NCBI RefSeq assembly: GCF_040605455.1
Contig: NZ_JBEXCV010000023.1
Coordinates: forward strand, 15,726 to 79,725
Reading direction: 5' to 3'
Source of the DNA: Embleya sp040605455
GTDB taxonomy: Bacteria; Actinomycetota; Actinomycetes; Streptomycetales; Streptomycetaceae
DNA length: 64,000 bases
Position numbers and translations under genes: made by a program. The notes beneath the pieces were generated by a model that was not told where the DNA came from, ran no database searches, and saw only the letters and a program-made list of their open reading frames with translations. Below are positions 57,528-64,000 of the stretch, in pieces (position 1 is the first letter of the stretch; each line of letters opens with the position of its first letter).

Positions 57528-60263
57528 TCAGGCGTCGCCGCCGACCGTGCCCACTCCGGCCGCCTTGACGTCCAGGAGTTCGTACTTCTCGATCGCCTTC
57601 GTCACGATCCCCGGCTCGATCTCGCCGCGGCGAGCCAGCTCGGACAGCACACCCACCACGACGGACTCGGTGTCCACGTGGAAGAAGCGCCGCGCCGCGC
57701 CACGCGTGTCCGCGAAGCCGAAGCCGTCGGTGCCCAGCGACGCGAAGTCGGCCGGGACCCAGCGCGAGATCTGGTCCGGGACGGCCCGCATCCAGTCGCT
57801 GACCGCCACCACCGGGCCGGGCCGGCCGTCGAGTACTCGGGTCACGTACGGGATGTGCGGCTCGGCCTCGGGGTGGAGCAGGTTGTGCTCCTCCGCCGCG
57901 ACCGCGTCGCGCCGCAGCTCGTTCCAGGACGTGGCCGACCACACGTCGGCGACCACGTTCCAGTCCTCGGCGAGCAGTCTCTGCGCTTCCAGCGCCCACG
58001 GCATACCGACACCGGAGGCGAGGATCTGGGCACGCAGCGCGCCCTCCTTGGCGGGACCGTCCTGGTAGAGGTACAGACCCTTGAGGATGCCGTCCACGTC
58101 GACGTTCGCGGGCTCCGCCGGCTGCGCGATGGGCTCGTTGTAGACCGTCATGTAGTAGAAGATGTCCTCGGCGTCCGGACCGTACATCCGGCGCAGACCG
58201 TCCTTGACGATGTGCGCGATCTCGTACGAGAACGCCGGGTCGTACGCCACACAGGCCGGGTTGGTCGAGGCCAGCAGCTGCGAGTGCCCGTCCGCGTGCT
58301 GGGTGCCCTCGCCGGTCAGCGTGGTGCGACCGGCCGTGGCGCCGAGCACGAAGCCGCGGCTGAGCTGGTCGGCCATCTGCCAGAACTGGTCGCCAGTGCG
58401 CTGGAACCCGAACATCGAGTAGAAGACGTACACGGGGATCATCTGCTCGCCGTGCGTCGAGTACGTCGAGCCCGCGGCGATCAGCGACGCCACACAACCG
58501 GCCTCGGAGATGCCGTCGTGCAACATCTGGCCCTGCGCCGACTCCTTGTACGACAGGAGCAGCTCACGGTCGACCGAGTCGTAGGTCTGCCCGTGCGGGT
58601 TGTAGACCTTCGCGGTCGGGAACATCGCATCCATGCCGAAGGTGCGGTACTCGTCCGGCGCGATCGGCACGAAACGCTTGCCGATCTCGGAGTCGCGCAT
58701 CAGGTCCTTGAGCAGGCGCACGAACGCCTGCGTCGTGGCGACCGGCTGCTTCGAGCCCTTCTTCAGCACGCTGTAGACCGGGTCGCCGGGCAGCTTGAGC
58801 GGCTTGGAGCGGTCCAGCCGCTGCGGCAGCGAACCACCGAGCGCGGCGCGCCGCTCGCGCATGTACTCCATCTCCTCGGACTTCTCACCGGGGTGGAAGT
58901 ACGGGGGAACGTCGCCTTCGAGCTGCTCGTCCGAGATCGGCAGGTAGAGCCGGTCGCGGAACGCCTTCAGGTCCGACTTGGTGAGCTTCTTCATCTGGTG
59001 CGTGGCGTTGCGCGACTCGAAGTTCGGGCCGAGCGTCCACCCCTTCACCGTCTGCGCCAGGATCACCGTCGGCTGGCCGACGTGCTCACGCGCCGACTTG
59101 AAGGCCGCGTAGACCTTGCGGTAGTCGTGCCCGCCGCGACCGAGCTTTTGGATGTCCTCGTCGGACAGATCCGCCACCATCCGGCGAAGCCGCGCGTCGT
59201 CGCCGAAGAAGTGCTCGCGCACGTAGGAGCCGGACTCCACCGCGTAGGTCTGGAACTGGCCGTCGGGCGTCGTGTTCATCTTGTTCACGAGCGCGCCGTC
59301 GGTGTCCTGGGCCAGCAGCGGGTCCCAGTCGCGACCCCAGACGACCTTGATCACGTTCCAGCCGGCGCCGCGGAAGTACGACTCCAGCTCCTGCATGATC
59401 TTGCCGTTGCCGCGCACCGGACCGTCGAGCCGTTGCAGATTGCAGTTGATCACGAAGGTGAGGTTGTCCAGCTCCTCACGGGCGGCCAGGCCGATGTTGC
59501 CCAACGACTCCGGCTCGTCCATCTCGCCGTCGCCGAGGAAGGCCCAGACGTGGCTGCGCGAGGTGTCCTTGATGTTGCGGTTGTGCAGGTACCGGTTGAA
59601 CCGGGCCTGGTAGATCGCCCCGAGCGGGCCCAGGCCCATCGAGACGGTCGGGAACTCCCAGAAGTCCGGCATCATCCGCGGGTGCGGGTAGCTGGGCAGC
59701 CCGTTCGGGGCGGCCGACTTCTCCTGGCGGAATCCGTCGAGCTGCGCCTGGCTGAGACGTCCTTCCAGGAAGGCACGTGCGTAGATGCCCGGGGACGCGT
59801 GTCCCTGGAAGTAGATCTGGTCGCCCGATTCCCCGTGGTCCTTGCCGCGGAAGAAGTGGTTGAAGCCGACCTCGTACAGGCTCGCCGAGGACGCGTAGGT
59901 GGCGATGTGACCGCCGACCCCGAGCCCCGGGCGGTTCGCCCGCGACACCATGATCGCGGCGTTCCACCGGACGAACGCACGGATGCGCCGCTCGATGTTC
60001 TCGTCGCCGGGGAACCAGGGCTCGCTCTCCGGGGGAATCGTGTTGATGTAGTCCGTGCTGCGCAGAGCCGGCACGCCGACCTGTCGTTCACGGGCCCGTT
60101 CGAGCAGCTTGAGCATGATGTAGCGGGCTCGCTGGCGGCCCTGCTCGTTGATGACTGCGTCCAGCGACTCCAGCCATTCCCCGGTCTCGTTCGGATCGAT
60201 GTCGGGGAGCTGGCTCGGGAGGCCGTCGCTGATGATCGAGAAGCGCTCTCGTCCGGAAGCCAC
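57528..60263 (-). CDS. aceE: Pyruvate dehydrogenase E1 component, homodimeric AceE
   Basis: 911 residues. Decarboxylates pyruvate with thiamine diphosphate and passes acetyl to the E2 lipoyl domain. The ThDP motif is AFLGDGEMDEPESLGNIGLA to FVINCNLQRLDGPV. Other landmarks: GHASPGIYARAFLEGRL, TVKGWTLGPNFESRNATHQM and the pyrimidine domain segment GEGTQHADGHSQLLAS. The GTG at 60263 follows GAAGGA. It is monocistronic; the E2 and E3 genes are not in the window. Confidence 0.97.
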   Translation of the reverse strand: MASGRERFSIISDGLPSQLPDIDPNETGEWLESLDAVINEQGRQRARYIMLKLLERARERQVGVPALRSTDYINTIPPESEPWFPGDENIERRIRAFVRWNAAIMVSRANRPGLGVGGHIATYASSASLYEVGFNHFFRGKDHGESGDQIYFQGHASPGIYARAFLEGRLSQAQLDGFRQEKSAAPNGLPSYPHPRMMPDFWEFPTVSMGLGPLGAIYQARFNRYLHNRNIKDTSRSHVWAFLGDGEMDEPESLGNIGLAAREELDNLTFVINCNLQRLDGPVRGNGKIMQELESYFRGAGWNVIKVVWGRDWDPLLAQDTDGALVNKMNTTPDGQFQTYAVESGSYVREHFFGDDARLRRMVADLSDEDIQKLGRGGHDYRKVYAAFKSAREHVGQPTVILAQTVKGWTLGPNFESRNATHQMKKLTKSDLKAFRDRLYLPISDEQLEGDVPPYFHPGEKSEEMEYMRERRAALGGSLPQRLDRSKPLKLPGDPVYSVLKKGSKQPVATTQAFVRLLKDLMRDSEIGKRFVPIAPDEYRTFGMDAMFPTAKVYNPHGQTYDSVDRELLLSYKESAQGQMLHDGISEAGCVASLIAAGSTYSTHGEQMIPVYVFYSMFGFQRTGDQFWQMADQLSRGFVLGATAGRTTLTGEGTQHADGHSQLLASTNPACVAYDPAFSYEIAHIVKDGLRRMYGPDAEDIFYYMTVYNEPIAQPAEPANVDVDGILKGLYLYQDGPAKEGALRAQILASGVGMPWALEAQRLLAEDWNVVADVWSATSWNELRRDAVAAEEHNLLHPEAEPHIPYVTRVLDGRPGPVVAVSDWMRAVPDQISRWVPADFASLGTDGFGFADTRGAARRFFHVDTESVVVGVLSELARRGEIEPGIVTKAIEKYELLDVKAAGVGTVGGDA

Positions 60264-60889
60264 GCTGTTCCTTCGCCTTATCGGTAGATGGGGACCCTCC
60301 CCGCGAGAGCGGGGTCGACCACCCTGAGCGGTGTCGCGCCGTCCCCATCGTGGTACCCGGACGTTGGATCCGTCATCTCTACCGACCGGTAATGGACCGG
60401 CGGGGTTGCCCGCCTGCATCACATTCACCGATCCCGATCCGTGTTCGGTTACCGCGAAAGGAGCGGAGCTGCCCTGATCGTCCGGCTGTCGCCGGACGCT
60501 CCACGCGGCGGTTCGCGATTGCGGGGTGATGCAACCGTGAACCTCCAAGACCTTACGCCGACTGTCTTACGCACAGCGCACTGGCGTAGTTCCCTGGGAG
60601 GGTGTGAGTGGTTTCGCACCCGTACGGGGCGGACGCGGTGATCGAGTGTCCCGGCGGTGCCGATCCGGCCGCCGGACGGCCCCGGCGGACCCGGTGAGTT
60701 TTCGTCTGTCACGCTGGACCCTCGAATACGTTGCGTGATCCACACCTGGTCGGGGTAGCTTGCGGACAGGACGTGGTGTGGCGTTTGCGCGAGTACGTGA
60801 CCTGGGTACTTGCGCGAACAGCCTGGCGCGTGTGGACTTACGCGCGTGAGCCCCGAAGCGTTGTGGGGCCGGACAAGGGAGGTTAATTC
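60264..60889. other. Divergent intergenic region aceE / DUF3052
   Basis: About 625 bp without a convincing gene; a 66-codon plus frame at 60441-60641 has no support. TTGCGT (60731-60736) and TAGCTT (60756-60761), 19 bp apart, could be the DUF3052 promoter. CTACCGACCGGTAATGGACCGG around 60379-60400 has short symmetry and may be regulatory for aceE. Confidence 0.45.
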
Positions 60890-61333
60890 GTGAGCGCGAC
60901 CGCGGACCACGCGGAAGAGCGGGCCAATTCGGCCGTTCGACTTGGGTTCCAGCCCGGACAGGTGGTCCAGGAGCTCGGTTACGACGACGACGTGGACGAG
61001 GAGCTGCGCGAGGAGATCGCGGAACTCACCGGCAACGAACTCGTCGATGAGGACTACGAGGAAGACGTTGCCGACGTCGTCCTGCTGTGGTTCCGCGAGG
61101 ATGACGGCGACCTCGTCGACACCCTCGTGGATGCCCTCGCCACGCTCACGGATGGCGGCCATATCTGGCTGCTGACCCCGAAGACCGGCCGGGACGGATA
61201 TGTAGAACCCTCGGATATCGGTGAGGCCGCGCCGACGGCGGGATTGGCCCGCACGACGAGCTTCGGCGCCGTCAAGGATTGGTCGGCGACCCGTCTGGTG
61301 TCGCCCAAGGCGGTGCGCAGCGGCAAGAAGTAA
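60890..61333 (+). CDS. DUF3052 family protein
   Basis: A 147-residue acidic actinobacterial protein of unknown function. It has conserved blocks VRLGFQPGQVVQELGYDDDV, VADVVLLWFREDDGDLVDTL and HIWLLTPKTGRDGYVEPSDI. The GTG at 60890 follows GGGAGG. It is found beside aceE in Streptomyces genomes, transcribed away from it, as here. Confidence 0.93.
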   Translation: MSATADHAEERANSAVRLGFQPGQVVQELGYDDDVDEELREEIAELTGNELVDEDYEEDVADVVLLWFREDDGDLVDTLVDALATLTDGGHIWLLTPKTGRDGYVEPSDIGEAAPTAGLARTTSFGAVKDWSATRLVSPKAVRSGKK

Positions 61334-61365
61334 ACCGATGCCACTGCGGTAAGCAGACGAATGCG

Positions 61366-61404
61366 AGACCCCGGACGGTGACTCAGGTCACCGGTCGGGG
61401 TCTT
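61366..61404 (+). terminator. Terminator after the DUF3052 gene
   Basis: A 17-position stem with two internal mismatches (61366-61382 with 61387-61403), a four-base loop and a following tgctgtttt, one of the few T-rich tails in the window. Confidence 0.8.
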
Positions 61405-61477
61405 GCTGTTTTGCGTATGGGGTTGGGTGCGGGCCGGGGCGCGAGTGGAGCGTGCCGGGCCGGGGTGTCGGGGATGG

Positions 61478-62425
61478 TCAGGGGCGGGGGCGGGTCAGGG
61501 CGGGGAGGAGGGCGGATATCCGGCCGACGCTGCCCAGGGCGGTGGCGGTCAGGCGTAGGGCCGGGCCGCCGGGGAGGCCGGGGACGTGGTCGAGGAGGGG
61601 GGCCAGGGCGAGCAGGCCGGGGAGGTTGTGCGGCTTGAGGTCGCGTCGGGCCAGTAGGGCGGGGACGGCGCGGCGGCCGGCGGAGGCGTCCAGGAGCAGG
61701 GCGGCGGAGCGGGCCTCGACGGCGGGCAGGCCGGGTCGGCCGGGCGGGAGCGGGAAGACCTCCCAGCCGATGCCGTCGGCGCCGGGCGCGGCGAAGCCCC
61801 AGCCGCCGCCGGGTATGGCCAGCCCGGTTCGGGTCCGGACGCCGTGTCGGGCGGCGAGCGCGCCGGTGATGTCGGCCAGGGCCAGCACGCCGGCGTCGAG
61901 CAGTGCGGCGGGTGGTTCGCCGGCGCCGCACGGGGTCAGGTCGAGGGCGTGCACGGCCAGTTCGTAGGCGATCGCGGCGAGCTGGGTGAGCAGTGGGACC
62001 GGGCCGACCTGGGAGCCGGTGCGGGCCAGGGCCAGGGTCGGGTTTTGGGCGGTCGCGTCGAAGGCGGCGGCCAGCCGGGTCCGGCCGTCGTCGAGGGCGG
62101 CGAGCAACTCCGCGGACGTGGCGTCGCGATGCGCGTCGACCAGGCGGGCGTTGACATCGTCCTGGTGCATCGGGGCGGCGTCGGGGGCGCATCGGCCGGT
62201 TGCCTCGGCGAGCAGGCGGTCCAGGAGTGGGGCCTCGGGCCAGGACGCGAGGTGGGCGATCACGGCGCGGCCGTCCCAGCCGGGTAGGCGGGAGGGTGCG
62301 TCCGGGTCGACTCGGGCGGCCAGGTCGCGGAAGGCGTCCCAGGCGGTGAGGGCCCGTGCGCGTTGCGTCGGGGTGGGCATGGAGGCGGTGCCCCATGGGC
62401 CGCTCACGATCTCGATCGAGGACAT
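61478..62425 (-). CDS. Maleylpyruvate isomerase family, mycothiol-dependent-like protein
   Basis: 315 residues. The N-terminal DinB-like helical bundle carries the family motif SRLPGWDGRAVIAHLASWPE (about residues 45-64) and a later AAIAYELAVHALDLT whose His pair with an earlier residue would bind metal. It may use mycothiol as cofactor for isomerisation or transfer; the substrate is unknown. On the minus strand CAGTAT ends six bases before the ATG at 62425, a leaderless arrangement. MPTPTQ at 62380 is an alternative start. Confidence 0.82.
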   Translation of the reverse strand: MSSIEIVSGPWGTASMPTPTQRARALTAWDAFRDLAARVDPDAPSRLPGWDGRAVIAHLASWPEAPLLDRLLAEATGRCAPDAAPMHQDDVNARLVDAHRDATSAELLAALDDGRTRLAAAFDATAQNPTLALARTGSQVGPVPLLTQLAAIAYELAVHALDLTPCGAGEPPAALLDAGVLALADITGALAARHGVRTRTGLAIPGGGWGFAAPGADGIGWEVFPLPPGRPGLPAVEARSAALLLDASAGRRAVPALLARRDLKPHNLPGLLALAPLLDHVPGLPGGPALRLTATALGSVGRISALLPALTRPRP

Positions 62426-62486
62426 GTCCGCATACTGCCCGCTGGGTCGGGGTGCGAACGCTGGGGCCCTCGGGTTGGGGGCCGGG

Positions 62487-62644
62487 TTGGCCTCAAGCGC
62501 CGGCCGGGCTACTTGGCCTCAGGCGCCGGCCGGGCTGGGTTGGCCTCAAGCGCCGGCCGGGCTACTTGGCCTCAGGCGCCGGCCCGGCTGGGTTGGCCTC
62601 AGGCGCCGGCCGGGCTGGTTGGCCTCAAGTGCCGGTCGGGCTTC
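62487..62644. repeat. Six-unit tandem array of a 26/27-bp palindromic repeat
   Basis: Units begin at 62487, 62513, 62540, 62566, 62593 and 62619. Each is TTGGCCTCAxGCGCCGGC followed by CGGGCTxx(G). Units 1 and 3 are identical; a CAAG/CAGG change and the unit ends (AC versus GG/GGG) distinguish the others. The core GCCTCAAGCGCCGG..CGGGCT resembles a short motif scattered through many Streptomyces genomes. There are no spacers between units. Confidence 0.9.
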
Positions 62645-62746
62645 GGGCCGGCTGTTGGGTGGGGCGGTCGGGACGAGGGGTTTTTGGGGGCACGGCTAGG
62701 CTCGCCGATGAGAGGCGGACGTCGCCCGGGACAAGGAGATCGCATC

Positions 62747-63205
62747 ATGGCCGTCGAGATCGGCAGCAAGGCCCCCGAGTTCGAGCTCAAGAACCAGCAC
62801 GGTGAGGTCGTTCGGCTGGCGGACTTCCGTGGTGAGAAGAACGTTCTGCTGGTCTTTTATCCGTTCGCGTTCACCGGTGTGTGCACCGGTGAGCTGTGTG
62901 CGCTGCGCGACGACCTGCCCAACTACCAGAACGACGACGTGCAGGTCCTGGCTGTGTCCTGCGACGCGCCGTTCTCGCTGCGCGTGTTCGCCGAGCAGGA
63001 GGGCTACGAGTACCCGCTGCTCTCGGACTTCTGGCCGCACGGCGGGGTCGCGCAGGCGTACGGCGTCTTCGCCGAGGACAAGGGTTGCGCCGTGCGGGCG
63101 ACCTTCGTCATCGACAAGGAGGGCGTGATCAAGTGGAGCGTGGTCAACGCCATCCCGGACGCGCGGGACGAGGCGGAGTACCTGAAGGCGCTCGCGAGCG
63201 TCTGA
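62747..63205 (+). CDS. Peroxiredoxin, AhpE-like
   Basis: 152 residues of the Bcp/AhpE peroxiredoxin group. Peroxidatic Cys46 is in YPFAFTGVCTGELC (PxxxTxxC) with another Cys at 51. The segment SDFWPHGGVAQAYGVFAED is typical of AhpE. It reduces hydroperoxides; the electron donor may be mycoredoxin. The ATG at 62747 follows AAGGAG. TAGGCT at 62697-62702 is a likely -10 element. Confidence 0.94.
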   Translation: MAVEIGSKAPEFELKNQHGEVVRLADFRGEKNVLLVFYPFAFTGVCTGELCALRDDLPNYQNDDVQVLAVSCDAPFSLRVFAEQEGYEYPLLSDFWPHGGVAQAYGVFAEDKGCAVRATFVIDKEGVIKWSVVNAIPDARDEAEYLKALASV

Positions 63206-63383
63206 TCCGGTGCGCGGTCGGGGGTTCTCCGGGTGGTTCGGGCGTAGGTCGGGCCGGGCCGGGGTACCCATGCCGCGGCGAGACTCCCGCCGGTCAGGAA
63301 CTCCTGACTAGGATCGGCGCGTTGTCACGTATGTAGGCGAAAATTCCGGGGCACCAGTTGCTCCATGAACCTTTGGAGGACTC

Positions 63384-63959
63384 GTGGGCGTCAGCCTGAG
63401 CAAGGGCGGCAACGTCTCGCTCTCGAAGGAGGCTCCGGGCCTCACTGCTGTTCTGGTCGGCCTGGGCTGGGATGTGCGTACGACCACCGGCACGGACTTC
63501 GACCTCGACGCGAGCGCGATCCTGCTCAACGGAAGTGGTCAGGCGCCGTCGGACGGGCACTTCGTCTTCTTCAACAACCTCAAGAGCCCCGACGGCTCCG
63601 TCGAGCACACCGGTGACAACACCACCGGTGAGGGCGAGGGAGACGACGAGGCGATCAAGGTCAACCTGGCGGGTGTTCCGGCGGATGTCGAGCGGATCGC
63701 CTTCCCGGTCTCGATCTACGACGCCGAGACGCGCCAGCAGAGCTTCGGCCAGGTCCGCAACGCGTTCATTCGCATCGTGAACCAGGCCGACAACAAGGAG
63801 CTCGCCCGGTACGACCTCACCGAGGACGCGTCCACGGAGACCGCGATGGTCTTCGGCGAGCTGTACCGCAACGGCGCGGAGTGGAAGTTCCGCGCGGTCG
63901 GCCAGGGCTACGCCTCGGGCCTGCGCGGTATCGCCAAGGACTTCGGAGTCAACGTCTGA
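63384..63959 (+). CDS. terD: TerD family protein
   Basis: 191 residues, complete TerD domain. Starts MGVSLSKGGNVSLSKEAPGL. The calcium-binding loop is in TGTDFDLDASAILLNGSGQA, with a second acidic loop NTTGEGEGDDEAIKVNLAGV. The C-terminal AVGQGYASGLRGIAKDFGVN is conserved. TerD proteins form a membrane-associated stress module linked to tellurite resistance and development in Streptomyces. The GTG at 63384 follows GGAGGA. The last 41 bases of the window are noncoding. Confidence 0.96.
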   Translation: MGVSLSKGGNVSLSKEAPGLTAVLVGLGWDVRTTTGTDFDLDASAILLNGSGQAPSDGHFVFFNNLKSPDGSVEHTGDNTTGEGEGDDEAIKVNLAGVPADVERIAFPVSIYDAETRQQSFGQVRNAFIRIVNQADNKELARYDLTEDASTETAMVFGELYRNGAEWKFRAVGQGYASGLRGIAKDFGVNV

Positions 63960-64000
63960 TAGCGCGAGACATCACGAACGCCCGCCGACCGCATCCGCGG

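Noticed and set aside
60441..60641. 66-codon plus-strand gene between aceE and DUF3052
   Set aside because: No ribosome site or family resemblance; it lies where divergent promoters are expected.
62487..62644. CRISPR-like array
   Set aside because: Units are directly adjacent without unique spacers and no cas genes are present.

Overview
The window reads as chromosomal core DNA from a spore-forming, high-GC actinomycete of the Streptomycetaceae. The evidence is the very high GC at third codon positions, frequent GTG starts, many GTGA/ATGA gene overlaps, the sporulation sigma factor WhiG, the Streptomyces-type fatty-acid operon led by FasR, a GlnR-type box before amtB, and families common in this group (DUF2469, DUF3145, DUF3052, TerD, mycothiol-dependent isomerase fold). 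I assign it to no species. Most genes are housekeeping. I see no transposase, integrase, CRISPR array or secondary-metabolite cluster.

Layout. 1-4.6 kb (minus): a peptide/nickel-type ABC importer (dppB-dppC-dppD-dppF-like) whose last ATPase carries a ~140-residue acidic repeat tail. 5.1-9.6 kb (plus): the ammonium operon amtB-glnB-glnD behind a candidate GlnR site. 9.6-16.6 kb: ffh, a GNAT acetyltransferase, an alkylsulfatase-type metallo-beta-lactamase, a LysR regulator and proS (minus), plus a short relic that may come from a sugar-binding protein. 16.8-27.7 kb (plus): rpsP-khpA-rimM-trmD-rplS, three tandem type I signal peptidases, a Nudix hydrolase, DUF2469, yraN, yifB (comM) and dprA. 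28.4-35.4 kb (plus): whiG, dgt, dnaG, a group 2 sigma factor next to dnaG (HrdA-like) and an FGGY sugar-kinase homologue with replaced active-site residues. 35.5-41.1 kb: single genes and two tRNAs (Asn-GTT, Met-CAT), including a SnoaL-like/luciferase-like divergent pair, a quinone-reductase-like enzyme, a GDSL lipoprotein and DUF3145. 41.3-48.2 kb (minus): fasR-fabD-fabH-acpP-fabF followed by an acyl-CoA carboxyltransferase. FabD carries a C-terminal biotinyl/lipoyl-like extension. 48.4-52.3 kb (minus): a cobalamin riboswitch followed by btuF-btuC-btuD-cbiZ, a corrinoid uptake and salvage operon. 52.4-54.7 kb (plus): pirin, then a MerR regulator and aldo/keto reductase under a MerR-type promoter. 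54.7-57.3 kb (minus): a translationally coupled pair, a Ro60/TROVE-vWA-like protein and a protein resembling the ARPP families. 57.5-64 kb: aceE (minus), DUF3052, a mycothiol-dependent-isomerase-like protein (minus), an AhpE-type peroxiredoxin and TerD.

How they work together: nitrogen sensing (GlnR to AmtB/PII/GlnD), translation and secretion (Ffh, S16, L19, TrmD, RimM, signal peptidases), replication and sigma factors (DnaG, Dgt, WhiG, HrdA-like), fatty-acid synthesis under FasR, and B12 uptake under a riboswitch.

The best candidates for something under-described are the TROVE/ARPP-like pair, the FabD fusion, the degenerate FGGY kinase, the repeat tail of the peptide-transporter ATPase, and the hairpin that encloses the ribosome binding site of yraN.
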